A DNA stretch of 64,000 nt from Lutibaculum baratangense AMV1. GTDB taxonomy: Bacteria > Pseudomonadota > Alphaproteobacteria > Rhizobiales > Tepidamorphaceae. Below are positions 26,008-34,808 of the stretch, one piece after another. Where the stretch lies: assembly GCF_000496075.1 (NCBI RefSeq), contig NZ_AWXZ01000035.1, positions 124,001-188,000 on the forward strand. The letters are read 5' to 3'. Under the pieces are notes generated by a model, which searched no databases, was not told where the DNA came from, and saw only the letters and a program-made list of their open reading frames with translations. The position numbers were made by a program, and so were the translations under genes. Each line of letters starts with the position of its first letter. Position 1 is the stretch's first letter.

Positions 26008-26052
26008 TCTAGAAGTCGGGGCCGACATCTGGAAAGAGGGGTCCGAGGCCGA

Positions 26053-26565
26053 ATGTCCCTGGTGCGCGATCGCGAACTGATGAAGCCGCAGCCCGTCAAG
26101 AGCGCCGCCGTGCTGGCGGGGCTGCTCCTGGCGTGCCTCGCAGCCGGCGCGCTCGGCTCCTGGGCGACGATCCCGAATGTCGGGACGTGGTACGAGGGGC
26201 TGGCGAAGCCGGGCTTCACGCCGCCGAACTGGGTGTTCACGCCGGTCTGGACGGCACTCTACATCGCCATGGCGGTCGCGGCCTGGCTCGTCTGGCGCGC
26301 CGATCCGGGGGCGCCCGAGGTGCGCGCGGCACTCACCGCCTTCTTCGTCCAGCTCGTCCTCAACGCGGCCTGGTCGTGGGCCTTCTTCGGGCTGCACAGC
26401 CCGCTCCTCGGCCTGATCGTCATCCTGGCGCTCATCGCGGCCATCGTCTGGACGATGCGGCTGTTCTGGCTCCTCTCGCCGCTCGCGACGGCGCTGATGG
26501 TGCCCTACCTCGCCTGGGTGCTCTATGCTTGCGCGCTGAACGGCGCGATCCTCGCGCTGAACTGA
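26053..26565 (+). CDS. tspO: TspO/MBR-family tryptophan-rich sensory protein
   Basis: A 170-aa five-helix membrane protein. TspO features are clear: WYEGLAKPGFTPPNWVFTPV, WTALYIAMAVAAWLVWR, LNAAWSWAFFGLHSPLLGLI and PYLAWVLYACALNGAI. TspO binds porphyrins, and in purple bacteria it links oxygen and tetrapyrrole signals to gene expression. ATG 26053 follows CGAGGCCGA. It is followed closely by a twin-TM protein and the B12 adenosyltransferase, so a tetrapyrrole connection is plausible. Confidence 0.93.
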   Translation: MSLVRDRELMKPQPVKSAAVLAGLLLACLAAGALGSWATIPNVGTWYEGLAKPGFTPPNWVFTPVWTALYIAMAVAAWLVWRADPGAPEVRAALTAFFVQLVLNAAWSWAFFGLHSPLLGLIVILALIAAIVWTMRLFWLLSPLATALMVPYLAWVLYACALNGAILALN

Positions 26566-26582
26566 AGCCGAAGGCTCCGCCC

Positions 26583-26780
26583 ATGGCCGAAATCCTCACA
26601 TTCTACGGCGTCCAGCTGGCGCTGGTCGCGGTCGCCGTCGTCCTTATCCTCGGCCTCGTGAACATGATGCGCGGCGGCAGCCCGAACCGGTCGCAGACGC
26701 TGATGCGGTGGCGCGTGATCCTGCAGTTCGGGGCGGTCGTGCTGATCGTCCTCTTCGTGCTCGTCGCGCGCGGCGGCTGA
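26583..26780 (+). CDS. twin transmembrane protein (HIG1-like)
   Basis: A 65-aa protein with two transmembrane helices joined by the loop NMMRGGSPNRSQTLMRWRV. The RSQxLMRWRV wording is typical of the small twin-TM, HIG1-domain-like proteins of alphaproteobacteria, relatives of the eukaryotic respiratory supercomplex factors. It stands 17 bp after tspO and 17 bp before the adenosyltransferase, in one probable transcript. Its bacterial role is unknown. Confidence 0.8.
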   Translation: MAEILTFYGVQLALVAVAVVLILGLVNMMRGGSPNRSQTLMRWRVILQFGAVVLIVLFVLVARGG

Positions 26781-26797
26781 CAGGAGCAGGAGAACCC

Positions 26798-27385
26798 GTG
26801 GTCAGGCTGAACAAGATCTACACCCGCACCGGCGACGACGGCTCGACCGGCCTCGCGACCGGCCCGCGCCGGGCGAAGTTCGACCTGCGGGTGGCCTCCT
26901 ACGGCACGGTGGACGAGGCGAACGCGACGATCGGCATGGCGCGGCTGCACATCTCGGCCGAGCCGGCTCTCGCCGAGCTCGACGCGATGCTGATGCGCGT
27001 GCAGAACGATCTCTTCGATCTCGGGGCCGACCTCTGCACGCCCGAGACGGGGGAGGCGTCGGGCTTCGAGCCGCTCCGCGTCGTGGAGTCGCAGGTCGCG
27101 CGCCTCGAGGCCGAGATCGACCGGCTGAACGCGGAGCTTCAGCCGCTCATGTCCTTCGTGCTGCCGGGTGGGACGCCGGCCTCTGCCCACCTGCACCTCG
27201 CCCGGACCGTGGTGCGCCGGGCCGAGCGCGAGATGGTCGAGCTGTCGCGGCGCGAGGGCGAGATCGTCAGCGAGATGGCGCTGCGCTACGTGAACCGGCT
27301 TTCCGACCTGCTCTTCGTGGCCGCCCGCTACGCGAACGGCAAGGGAAGCGGCGACGTGCTCTGGGTGGCCGGGCAGAACCGGTAG
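26798..27385 (+). CDS. cob(I)yrinic acid a,c-diamide adenosyltransferase (PduO type)
   Basis: A 195-aa enzyme that makes adenosylcobalamin from cob(I)alamin and ATP. The ATP-binding start KIYTRTGDDGSTGLATG, the RVASYGTVDEANATIG segment and the C-terminal RYVNRLSDLLFVAARYAN with catalytic Arg and Asn are present. The GTG start follows AGGAGCAGGAGA. In many Hyphomicrobiales this gene is next to etfBA and the 3-hydroxybutyryl-CoA dehydrogenase; here hicAB and a rhomboid gene stand between them. Confidence 0.92.
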   Translation: MVRLNKIYTRTGDDGSTGLATGPRRAKFDLRVASYGTVDEANATIGMARLHISAEPALAELDAMLMRVQNDLFDLGADLCTPETGEASGFEPLRVVESQVARLEAEIDRLNAELQPLMSFVLPGGTPASAHLHLARTVVRRAEREMVELSRREGEIVSEMALRYVNRLSDLLFVAARYANGKGSGDVLWVAGQNR

Positions 27386-27457
27386 GAGGGGGTGTCACCT
27401 CTTGATCGGCGCCATCGTGCAGGCAGGCGCAGCCGCGTCCCCTCTTGAAATGATACT

Positions 27458-27474
27458 ATGAAGTGATACTTCAT
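27458..27474. promoter_or_regulatory. candidate HicB operator over the hicA start
   Basis: ATGAAGT-GAT-ACTTCAT is a perfect inverted repeat (7-bp arms, 3-nt centre) whose right arm includes the first two bases of the hicA start codon at 27473. TGATACT also occurs twice (27451, 27464). A HicB dimer bound here would block hicAB transcription. Confidence 0.55.
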
Positions 27475-27733
27475 GAAGCTCGGCACGAAGCATCGGGAGA
27501 CGCTGAAGTCGGTCTTCGCCGATCCGGTCTCCGGCGCCATCGCTTGGCGGGACATCGAAGCGCTGTTCGAGGCGCTCGGTGCAGACCTCAGCGAAGGGCA
27601 AGGTTCGCGTGTGCGAGTGGCACTCAACGGTGTCCGGGCGGTGTTTCACAGGCCGCACCCGCGCAAGGAGACCGACAAGGGAGCTGTGAAGTCGGTCCGG
27701 CGGTTCCTGGTGGAGGCGGGCGTAACGCGATGA
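27473..27733 (+). CDS. hicA: HicA-type toxin
   Basis: An 86-aa member of the HicA (YcfA) mRNA interferase family, a double-stranded-RNA-binding fold that cuts mRNA. The C-terminal part GVRAVFHRPHPRKETDKGAVKSV, split by the core HPRKE, matches the longer HicA variant. Where classical HicA proteins have a catalytic His in GSHH, this one reads GQGSRVRV, a known variant wording whose catalysis is less studied. Start ATG 27473 lies inside the palindromic operator. The stop overlaps the hicB start as ATGA, giving toxin-first order. Confidence 0.87.
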   Translation: MKLGTKHRETLKSVFADPVSGAIAWRDIEALFEALGADLSEGQGSRVRVALNGVRAVFHRPHPRKETDKGAVKSVRRFLVEAGVTR

Positions 27734-28062
27734 GCATGATGCACTACAACGGCTACGAGGCGGTGGTCGAGTTCGACGAGGAGGCTGAGATCTTCCACGG
27801 GGAGGTTATCAACCTGCGCGACGTGATCACCTTCCAGGGACGTTCGGTGGGTGAGCTGAAGGAGGCTCTGGCGGAGTCCGTGGAGGACTATCTGACATTT
27901 TGTAAGGAGCGGGGCGAGGAGCCGGAGAAGCCCTTCTCGGGCCAATTCGTCGTGCGAGCCGAGCCCCGGCTTCATCGGGCCCTGTCAACTGCGGCCAGAC
28001 GGGCCGGCATGAGCCTCAACAAGTTCGTAACGACCGTGCTCGAGCGTTCTTTGGCGAATTAG
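27730..28062 (+). CDS. hicB: HicB-type antitoxin
   Basis: A 110-aa antitoxin. Residues 1-65 form the degenerate RNase-H-like HicB domain (YEAVVEFDEEAEIFHGEVIN, SVEDYLTFCKERGEEP), which covers the toxin. Residues 75-110 form a ribbon-helix-helix DNA-binding tail (LHRALSTAARRAGMSLNKFV). It probably autoregulates from the palindrome at 27458. Coupled to hicA by a 4-bp overlap. Its base composition is less GC-rich than that of its neighbours in places, in keeping with acquisition. Confidence 0.9.
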   Translation: MSMMHYNGYEAVVEFDEEAEIFHGEVINLRDVITFQGRSVGELKEALAESVEDYLTFCKERGEEPEKPFSGQFVVRAEPRLHRALSTAARRAGMSLNKFVTTVLERSLAN

Positions 28063-28163
28063 GGCCTCTCGCCGCAGTGGAGCTGCCCCGGAGGGCCCGC
28101 TATTCCTCGATCCGGCCCTGCTGTAAACAGGCAGCGTGTTCCGTTCGGAGGCGGCCAAGGCCC

Positions 28164-28877
28164 ATGTTCATTCCGATCAGCGACGACAATCCGCTGCGCC
28201 ACCTGCCGTTCCAGTACGTGACGGTGTCGCTGATCGCGGTGATGACGGCGATCCACGCCTTCGTGGCGCTGGGCGCGCCCGGCTCGGTGGAGGTGGCTGC
28301 CGTGTCGTTCGGAGTGATCCCGGCCGTCTTCAACGACTATCAGATGCTGCCGGCCGAGTACGTCGTCGTGCCGGAGAACCTGACGCTCCTGACATACCAG
28401 TTCTTTCACGGAGACTGGTTGCATCTCCTCGGCAACATGCTCTTCCTCTGGGTGTTCGGCGACAATGTCGAGGACGCGATGGGGCACCTGCGCTTCCTCG
28501 CGTTCTACCTCCTCTGCGGCATCGGGGCGGGCCTCGCCCACGCCGTGCTCTTCCCGGACTCGGTGGCGCCGCTGATCGGCGCGAGCGGCGCGGCGGCGGG
28601 AGTTATCGCCGCCTACCTCATGCTGCATCCGCGGGTGAAGGTCTGGATCCTCGTCCTCTGGCGCGTGCCGCTGCGGCTCAGCGCCATGTACGTGCTGGGC
28701 TTCTGGGTGGCGTGGCAGCTCGTCATGGCGGCCGGCGCGGTGGACGAGGGTGTCGCCTGGTGGGCGCATGTCGGCGGGATGCTGACGGGAGCGGCGCTCG
28801 TTCCCTTCTTTCGCAGGCGCGGCGTGCCCCTGTTCGACCGCGGTCTCGTCGCCACCCAGCCGCCCGATGTGCGGTGA
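28164..28877 (+). CDS. rhomboid-family intramembrane serine protease
   Basis: A 237-aa protein with about six transmembrane segments. Rhomboid motifs are complete: HLLGNMLFLWVFGDNVEDAM (L4 region), the catalytic serine in LIGASGAAAGVIAAYLM, and the catalytic histidine in HVGGMLTGAAL. It cuts membrane proteins within the bilayer; the substrate is unknown. It has a charged N-terminus (MFIPISDDNPLRHLP) typical of the alphaproteobacterial group. Upstream lie hicAB, downstream etfBA with its own promoter. Confidence 0.92.
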   Translation: MFIPISDDNPLRHLPFQYVTVSLIAVMTAIHAFVALGAPGSVEVAAVSFGVIPAVFNDYQMLPAEYVVVPENLTLLTYQFFHGDWLHLLGNMLFLWVFGDNVEDAMGHLRFLAFYLLCGIGAGLAHAVLFPDSVAPLIGASGAAAGVIAAYLMLHPRVKVWILVLWRVPLRLSAMYVLGFWVAWQLVMAAGAVDEGVAWWAHVGGMLTGAALVPFFRRRGVPLFDRGLVATQPPDVR

Positions 28878-28889
28878 CGCCGGTCGGCG

Positions 28890-28918
28890 TTGACTTGCCC
28901 AGACCCGGTCATTACCGT
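28890..28918 (+). promoter_or_regulatory. candidate etfBA promoter
   Basis: TTGACT (28890-28895), 17 nt, TACCGT (28913-28918), about 130 nt before etfB. The -35 box is strong and the -10 box moderate. Confidence 0.45.
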
Positions 28919-29048
28919 CCGCCGCACCTCAGCCGACTTCGAAAGCAACGGGCTTTCCGGAGCCGGCGCCAACCTGCCGGCCGGTCGGAAGCGTTCCCGC
29001 TCCATCCGGGACCGGATGCGTTTCCGTCATCGAGGAGTGTCGCCGCTC

Positions 29049-29801
29049 ATGAAGGTGCTCGTGGCCGTCAAGCGGGTCGTCGACTACAACGTCAAGATCC
29101 GCGTGAAAGCCGATGGCTCAGGCGTTGAACTGGCCAACGTCAAGATGTCGATGAACCCGTTCGACGAGATCGCCGTGGAAGAGGCGATTCGCCTGAAGGA
29201 GAAGGGGGTCGCGACCGAGATCGTCGCCGTGTCCGCCGGGCCGCAGCAGTGCCAGGAGACGATCCGCACCGCGCTCGCCATGGGCGCGGATCGCGGGATC
29301 CTCGTGAAGACCGACCAGCCGGGTCTCGAGCCCCTCGCGGTGGCGAAGATCCTGAAGGGCGTCGTCGAGGCCGAGAGCCCGGACCTCGTCATTCTCGGCA
29401 AGCAGGCGATCGACGACGACTGCAACCAGACCGGCCAGATGCTCGCGGCGCTGCTCGGCTGGCCCCAGGGCACCTTCGCCTCGAGGCTCGAGCCGGCGGA
29501 CGGCAGTCTCATGGTCACCCGCGAGGTCGACGGCGGCCTGCAGAAGGTCAAGCTCGCGATGCCGGCGATCGTGACGACCGACCTGCGCCTCAACGAGCCG
29601 CGCTATGCGTCGCTGCCGAACATCATGAAGGCGAAGAAGAAGCCGATCGACGAGAAGACGCCCGACGATTTCGGCGTCGACGTGACGCCGAGGCTGAAGG
29701 TGACGAAGGTCGCGGAGCCAGCGGGCCGCCAGGCCGGCGTCAGGGTCGGCAGCGTCGCGGAACTCGTCGAGAAGCTGAAGAACGAAGCGGGAGTCCTCTA
29801 G
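29049..29801 (+). CDS. etfB: electron transfer flavoprotein beta subunit
   Basis: A 250-aa subunit that binds AMP and passes electrons from acyl-CoA and other dehydrogenases to ETF-ubiquinone oxidoreductase. Visible features: [20 protein letters not shown] start, [16 protein letters not shown], and the EtfB signature region [20 protein letters not shown]. The C-terminus is the usual short helix. Adjacent to etfA, whose ATG follows the etfB stop directly. Confidence 0.96.
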   Translation: MKVLVAVKRVVDYNVKIRVKADGSGVELANVKMSMNPFDEIAVEEAIRLKEKGVATEIVAVSAGPQQCQETIRTALAMGADRGILVKTDQPGLEPLAVAKILKGVVEAESPDLVILGKQAIDDDCNQTGQMLAALLGWPQGTFASRLEPADGSLMVTREVDGGLQKVKLAMPAIVTTDLRLNEPRYASLPNIMKAKKKPIDEKTPDDFGVDVTPRLKVTKVAEPAGRQAGVRVGSVAELVEKLKNEAGVL

Positions 29802-30752
29802 ATGGCCGTCCTCCTGATCGCAGAGCACGACAACACCACGATCAACGACGGCAGCCTGAAGGCCGCGAGCGCCGCTAAGGCGCTGGGTGGCGATCTCGAC
29901 GTGCTGATCGCCGGCAAGGGATGCGGCGCCGCCGCGGAGGCGGCGGCGAAGATCGACGGAGCGCGCAAGGTGCTGCTCGTCGAGGCGGACGCGCTCGAGC
30001 ATCACCTCGCCGAGCCGATGGCGGCGCTGATCGTCTCGCTCGCCGGCGACTACGACGCGATCGTCGCGCCGGCTTCGACCGACGGCAAGAACATGATGCC
30101 GCGCGTGGCGGCGCTCCTCGACGTGATGCAGGTCTCCGACGTCATCGGCATCGAGGGCAGCGACACCTTCGTGCGGACGATCTACGCCGGCAACGCGATC
30201 CAGACCGTGACGTCGGAGGACCCCAAGAAGGTCGTGACCGTCCGCACGACCGCCTTCCCGCCGGCGGAGCTCTCGGGCTCGGCGGCGGTGGAGAGCGTCT
30301 CCGCGCCCGAGCTTCCGTCGATCTCGAGCTTCGAGGGCGAGGAGCTGACGCGCTCGGCGCGGCCGGAGCTGACCTCCGCGAAGATCGTCGTGTCCGGCGG
30401 TCGCGGCATGCAGTCGGGCGAGAACTTCGAGAAGTACATCGCGCCGATCGCCGACCGGCTCGGCGCGGCGATCGGGGCGAGCCGCGCGGCCGTCGACGCG
30501 GGCTACATGCCGAACGACTACCAGGTGGGACAGACCGGCAAGGTCGTCGCGCCGGAGCTCTACCTGGCGATCGGAATTTCAGGTGCCATTCAGCATCTGG
30601 CCGGTATGAAGGACTCCAAGGTGATCGCAGCGATCAACAAGGACGAGGAAGCTCCGATCTTCCAGGTCGCCGACTACGCGCTCGTCGCGGACCTCTTCGA
30701 GGCGCTGCCCGCGCTCGACGAGGAGCTGAAGAAGGCCGGCTTCGGAGATTGA
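29802..30752 (+). CDS. etfA: electron transfer flavoprotein alpha subunit
   Basis: A 316-aa subunit holding FAD. The C-terminal FAD-binding domain has RPELTSAKIVVSGGRGMQ, then GASRAAVDAGYMPNDYQVGQ with TGKVVAPELYLAIGISGAIQ, and the NKDEEAPIFQVADY block. Length and order are standard. Starts immediately after etfB (no gap). With the downstream hbd it points to fatty-acid or polyhydroxybutyrate-related oxidation. Confidence 0.96.
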   Translation: MAVLLIAEHDNTTINDGSLKAASAAKALGGDLDVLIAGKGCGAAAEAAAKIDGARKVLLVEADALEHHLAEPMAALIVSLAGDYDAIVAPASTDGKNMMPRVAALLDVMQVSDVIGIEGSDTFVRTIYAGNAIQTVTSEDPKKVVTVRTTAFPPAELSGSAAVESVSAPELPSISSFEGEELTRSARPELTSAKIVVSGGRGMQSGENFEKYIAPIADRLGAAIGASRAAVDAGYMPNDYQVGQTGKVVAPELYLAIGISGAIQHLAGMKDSKVIAAINKDEEAPIFQVADYALVADLFEALPALDEELKKAGFGD

Positions 30753-30830
30753 TGTTCCGTGCGAAACGGCTTCACGCCGCAGCCTTGTCATGATAGCCGA
30801 GATCGTACGGAAGCCACGGAGTATGACGGC

Positions 30831-31724
30831 GTGAGCGCAGAGGGCGGAGACCGGATCCGGCGCGTGGGCGTCATCGGCGCGGGACAGATGGGCAGCGGCA
30901 TCGCCCATGTCTGCGCCCTGGCCGGCTACGAGGTGAAGCTCAACGACGTGAGCGTGGAGCGCTGCGAGGCGGGGCTCGCCACGATCAACGGCAACCTCGC
31001 CCGCCAGGTCTCCTCGGGCAAGATCGGCGAGGAGGCGCGCCAGAGCGCGCTGCGGCTGATCTCCGCCGCCGCCAGCCTCGAGGAGATGTCCGACGTCGAT
31101 CTCGTGATCGAGTCGGCCATCGAGAACGAGGAGGTGAAGCGGAAGATCCTACGGGAGCTCTGTCCTCACCTGTCGCCCGACGCCATCGTCGCGACGAACA
31201 CCTCGTCGATCTCCATCACGCGCCTCGCCTCGGTGTCCGACCGGCCGGAGCGCTTCATCGGCATCCACTTCATGAACCCGGTGCCGGTGATGGAGCTCGT
31301 CGAGCTCGTCCGAGGCATCGCGACGGAGGACGTGACCTTCGAGACGGCGCGGGCCTTCGTCACCTCGCTCGGCAAGACGATCGCGGTGTCGGAGGACTTC
31401 CCGGCCTTCATGGTCAACCGCATCCTCCTGCCGATGATCAACGAGGCGATCTACACGCTCTACGAGGGCGTCGGCACGGTGGAGGCGATCGACACCGCCA
31501 TGCGGCTCGGTGCCCGCCACCCGATGGGGCCGCTCGAGCTCGCGGATTTCATCGGCCTCGACACCTGCCTGTCCATCATGCAGATGCTGTACGAGGGGCT
31601 TGCGGATTCGAAATACCGGCCGTGCCCGCTTCTCGTGAAGTATGTCGAGGCGGGCTGGCTCGGCCGCAAGGCGCAGCGGGGCTTCTACGACTATCGCGGC
31701 GAGAAGCCGGTTCCGACCCGCTGA
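30831..31724 (+). CDS. hbd: 3-hydroxybutyryl-CoA dehydrogenase
   Basis: A 297-aa NAD(P)-dependent enzyme that oxidises 3-hydroxybutyryl-CoA to acetoacetyl-CoA or works in reverse. The Rossmann start is VGVIGAGQMGSGIAHVCALA. The dehydrogenase signature with catalytic His is in RFIGIHFMNPVPVMELVELV, and the C-terminal domain has FPAFMVNRILLPMINEAIY. GTG 30831 is used because it places the NAD-binding site about 10 residues in. The 78-bp gap after etfA allows cotranscription. Confidence 0.93.
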   Translation: MSAEGGDRIRRVGVIGAGQMGSGIAHVCALAGYEVKLNDVSVERCEAGLATINGNLARQVSSGKIGEEARQSALRLISAAASLEEMSDVDLVIESAIENEEVKRKILRELCPHLSPDAIVATNTSSISITRLASVSDRPERFIGIHFMNPVPVMELVELVRGIATEDVTFETARAFVTSLGKTIAVSEDFPAFMVNRILLPMINEAIYTLYEGVGTVEAIDTAMRLGARHPMGPLELADFIGLDTCLSIMQMLYEGLADSKYRPCPLLVKYVEAGWLGRKAQRGFYDYRGEKPVPTR

Positions 31725-31745
31725 TCCCGCGCGCGCCGCGAGCGC

Positions 31746-31760
31746 TTAACACCTCCTTAA
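31746..31760 (+). promoter_or_regulatory. CtrA-like box
   Basis: TTAA, seven bases, TTAA (31746-31749 and 31757-31760) fits the CtrA cell-cycle consensus TTAA-N7-TTAA and lies about 60 bp before the next gene. In such GC-rich DNA two spaced TTAA words are unlikely to be common. Confidence 0.45.
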
Positions 31761-31821
31761 GCCTGCCGAACCTACGCTCGCGAGCTGCCCGCACCATGGG
31801 CACGGACAGGGGGAGCGCGGC

Positions 31822-32109
31822 ATGGCGGTCGGCGGAGCGATGTGGAAGAAGGCCCAGGCCGCCAAGGTGCAGCGCTACGGCTACGGCCAGCAGATGCGGA
31901 AGAACTTCGTCAAGCAGCGCGAGGCCACCGTGGCCGCGCTCGGCAACAAGCTCTTCGCGACGAAGGTCAACTCCGGCGCCCTCCAGGTCCAGCTCAGCTT
32001 CCAGATGGCGGCCGAGCGGATGCAGGAGCAGTACAAGGCGAAGGCCGAGGAGATCAACAAGCGCCTCACCGAGACCGGCCTCGGCAACGAGATCGACCTC
32101 CTGGCCTGA
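31822..32109 (+). CDS. hypothetical helical protein, 95 aa
   Basis: A Lys/Gln/Ala-rich protein starting MAVGGAMWKKAQAAKVQRYG with a likely amphipathic helical second half (FQMAAERMQEQYKAKAEEIN). No signal peptide or membrane segment and no known domain. The Gly-Tyr-Gly-Gln stretch at residues 20-23 follows a basic patch. AGGGGGAGCGCGGC stands just before the ATG. It has its own promoter region with a CtrA-like box, so cell-cycle control is possible. Convergent with tlpA, 9 bp apart. Confidence 0.6.
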   Translation: MAVGGAMWKKAQAAKVQRYGYGQQMRKNFVKQREATVAALGNKLFATKVNSGALQVQLSFQMAAERMQEQYKAKAEEINKRLTETGLGNEIDLLA

Positions 32110-32118
32110 GGCCCCGCG

Positions 32119-32799
32119 TCAGCCGCCCTGATCCGGGCGCCCAAGCGCTGCCCGCACGAGGTCCAGCGCGTCTCCGGAAGCCCAGTCGGCCGGGCCCGGA
32201 AGGTGGCCGATCTCGCAGCCTTCCGCGTCGACCAGCAGCGTCGTCGGCAGCCCGAAGGCGCGGCCGCGGCTCTTCAGCGTGCTGAAGATCTCGTTCCCGG
32301 GGTCGCGGTAGAGGGCGAGGTGCTCGATGCCGGTCTCGGCGAGGAATTTGCGCGGCTTCTCCGCGTCGCCGCGGTCGAGGTTCACGGCGACGACCTCGAA
32401 ATCCTGCCCCCCCAGCTCCGCCTGCAGCGTGTCGAGCGCCGGCATCTCCTCGCGGCAGGGCACGCACCACGTCGCCCAGAGGTTCAGGAGCACGACCTTG
32501 CCCTTCCATTCCGACAGGGCGCGCTCGGAACCGTCTTCGTCGGAGAAGCGCATCTCGGGCAACGGGTCGGGCGCGTCGGGCACGATCACGGCCGCCACCT
32601 CGCCGCGTGCCCTCTCGCCGAGCGCAGCCAGCGTCGCCGGATCGGCGGCGCAGGCCGCAGCCTCGCCGTTGCCAGTGGCGAAGCCGATCCCGTATACCGC
32701 AGCAGCACCCAGCACGACGGCGAGCGCGCCTCCGGCGAGCATCGTCGTGCGCCGGCGCGGCGCCGCCTTCGTCTCGGTGGGGGTGCCGTCCGAACTCAT
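32119..32799 (-). CDS. tlpA: TlpA/CycY-type thiol:disulfide oxidoreductase
   Basis: A 226-aa membrane-anchored thioredoxin-like protein facing the periplasm. Basic start and hydrophobic anchor at about residues 20-42, then a thioredoxin fold with active site [19 protein letters not shown] and the cis-Pro region [13 protein letters not shown]. TlpA-type proteins keep cytochrome c or CuA-site cysteines reduced during maturation. Divergent from argH; this tlpA-argH arrangement is conserved in Hyphomicrobiales. Confidence 0.9.
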   Translation of the reverse strand: MSSDGTPTETKAAPRRRTTMLAGGALAVVLGAAAVYGIGFATGNGEAAACAADPATLAALGERARGEVAAVIVPDAPDPLPEMRFSDEDGSERALSEWKGKVVLLNLWATWCVPCREEMPALDTLQAELGGQDFEVVAVNLDRGDAEKPRKFLAETGIEHLALYRDPGNEIFSTLKSRGRAFGLPTTLLVDAEGCEIGHLPGPADWASGDALDLVRAALGRPDQGG

Positions 32800-32838
32800 C
32801 GCGCGAAACCTCTTACCTTCCCGTCGTCAAGGACCGTC

Positions 32839-34218
32839 ATGAGCAACAAGATGTGGGGCGGGCGCTTCCAGAGCGCACCCGATCAGGTGATGGAGGCGAT
32901 CAACGCCTCGATCGACTTCGACAAGCGGCTCTATGCCCAGGACATCACCGCCTCGCAGGCGCATGCGCGCATGCTGGCGGCGACCGGCATCCTGCCGCCC
33001 GACGACGTCGACCGGATCGTGGAAGGTCTACAGGCGATCCGGGGCGAGATCGAGGCCGGGACGTTCACGTTTTCGACGGCGCTCGAGGACATCCACATGA
33101 ACGTGGAATCGCGCCTGACGGAGATGATCGGCCCCGCCGCGGGCCGGCTCCACACGGCGCGCTCGCGCAACGACCAGGTGGCGACGGACTTCCGTCTCTA
33201 CGTCCGCGACACGCTCGACCGGATGGACGAGGCCCTGAAGGGGCTGCAGTTGGCGCTTCTCGACAAGGCGGAGGCCCATGCCGACGCCGTGATGCCGGGC
33301 TTCACGCATCTCCAGTCGGCGCAGCCCGTCACGTTCGGGCACCATCTGATGGCCTATGTCGAGATGATCGGCCGCGACCGGGGCCGCGTGCAGGACGCGC
33401 GGAAGCGGATGAACGAGAGCCCGCTCGGTGCCGCCGCGCTCGCCGGGACCTCGTTCCCGATCGACCGGCGGATGACGGCGGAGGCGCTCGGCTTCGACGG
33501 GCCGATGGCCAATTCGCTCGACGCGGTGTCCGACCGCGACTTCGTGCTGGAGACGCTGTCCGCCTTCTCGATCCTCGCCGTCCATCTCTCGCGCTTCGCC
33601 GAGGAGATCGTCATCTGGTCGTCGGCGCAGTTCCGCTTCGTGAAGCTCTCGGACGCCTGGACGACCGGCTCCTCGATCATGCCGCAGAAGAGGAACCCGG
33701 ACGCCGCCGAGCTGATCCGCGCGAAGACCGGCCGCATCATGGGCGCGCTCACGAGCCTGACGATCGTGCTGAAGGGCCTGCCGCTCGCCTATTCGAAGGA
33801 CATGCAGGAGGACAAGGAGCCGGCCTTCGACGCGATCGACGCCGCCGAGCTCGCCGTCGCCGCGATGACCGGCATGGTGAAGGACATGGAGCCCGTCCGC
33901 GAGCGGCTGGCCGCAGCGGCCGGCGCCGGCTTCTCCACCGCGACGGACCTCGCCGACTGGCTGGTGCGCGAATTGAAGATGCCGTTCCGCGAGGCGCACC
34001 ACGTGACGGGCCGCATCGTCGGCCTCGCCGACGGCAAGGGCTGCGAGCTGGCGGAGCTGTCGCTTCAGGAGATGCAGGGCATCGAGCCGCGCATCACCGA
34101 GGCCGTCTTCGGCGTGCTGAGCGTCGAGAACTCCGTGAAGAGCCGCACGAGCGAGGGCGGCACCTCGCCGGAGAACGTGCGCGCGGCAGTGAGGGCATGG
34201 CGCGAGCGGCTGGGGTAG
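32839..34218 (+). CDS. argH: argininosuccinate lyase
   Basis: A 459-aa enzyme that splits argininosuccinate into arginine and fumarate, the last step of arginine synthesis. The fumarase/aspartase superfamily signature is [20 protein letters not shown]. The start KMWGGRF and the regions [18 protein letters not shown] and [19 protein letters not shown] are ArgH-specific. ATG 32839 gives the usual [10 protein letters not shown] start. Length standard. Confidence 0.97.
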   Translation: MSNKMWGGRFQSAPDQVMEAINASIDFDKRLYAQDITASQAHARMLAATGILPPDDVDRIVEGLQAIRGEIEAGTFTFSTALEDIHMNVESRLTEMIGPAAGRLHTARSRNDQVATDFRLYVRDTLDRMDEALKGLQLALLDKAEAHADAVMPGFTHLQSAQPVTFGHHLMAYVEMIGRDRGRVQDARKRMNESPLGAAALAGTSFPIDRRMTAEALGFDGPMANSLDAVSDRDFVLETLSAFSILAVHLSRFAEEIVIWSSAQFRFVKLSDAWTTGSSIMPQKRNPDAAELIRAKTGRIMGALTSLTIVLKGLPLAYSKDMQEDKEPAFDAIDAAELAVAAMTGMVKDMEPVRERLAAAAGAGFSTATDLADWLVRELKMPFREAHHVTGRIVGLADGKGCELAELSLQEMQGIEPRITEAVFGVLSVENSVKSRTSEGGTSPENVRAAVRAWRERLG

Positions 34219-34237
34219 GAAGACCCCCTGTCAGGCC

Positions 34238-34789
34238 TCAGCCGGCCTTCGCGAAGGCGACGAAGCCCGCGAGGAACTCCGCCAGCTTCTGGCGGGTCGC
34301 CTCGTCGGTGATCTCGCCGTCCTCGGTGAGGGTGTTCGCGCGCGAGACCAGGAGCCGGCCGCCGAACCAGGGCCTCGTGCGGAGCGTGCGCAGCACCGGC
34401 AGCCAGGCCTCCTGCGACAGGATCGTGCCGAAGCCGCCGGGCGAGGCGCCGATCAGCGCGACCGGCTTGCCGCCGAAATGCTGCGCGATCTCGCTCGAGG
34501 GCCGGCTCATCCAGTCGATCGCGTTCTTGAAGACGCCGGGGATCGAGTTGTTGTACTCGGGCGTCACGAGGATGAGGCCGTCGGCGGCCCGCAGCCGGCG
34601 CTTCAGCTCCTCCACGGCGGGCGGAACACCGTCCGCCGCCTCGTCGTCGGCATTGTAGAGCGGGACGCCCTCGACGCCCGCCGCGTCAAGCGTCGAGCCC
34701 TCCGGCATGAGCTGCTCCGCCGCCCGCAGGAGCGCGGTGTTCAGCGAGCCCTTCCGCAGGCTGCCGGAAATGCCGAGTATCGTGGTCAT
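34238..34789 (-). CDS. NADPH-dependent FMN reductase
   Basis: A 183-aa flavodoxin-like reductase of the NADPH-dependent FMN reductase family (ChrR/ArsH relatives). The FMN phosphate site is ILGISGSLRKGSLNTALL, and the second conserved block is LILVTPEYNNSIPGVFKNAI with DWMSRP after it. It may reduce quinones, azo compounds or chromate, or simply FMN. A palindrome (34809-34823) sits just upstream of its start and may bind a repressor. Convergent with argH, 19 bp apart. Confidence 0.9.
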   Translation of the reverse strand: MTTILGISGSLRKGSLNTALLRAAEQLMPEGSTLDAAGVEGVPLYNADDEAADGVPPAVEELKRRLRAADGLILVTPEYNNSIPGVFKNAIDWMSRPSSEIAQHFGGKPVALIGASPGGFGTILSQEAWLPVLRTLRTRPWFGGRLLVSRANTLTEDGEITDEATRQKLAEFLAGFVAFAKAG

Positions 34790-34808
34790 GGGGCTTCCTT
34801 CCTGTCGG

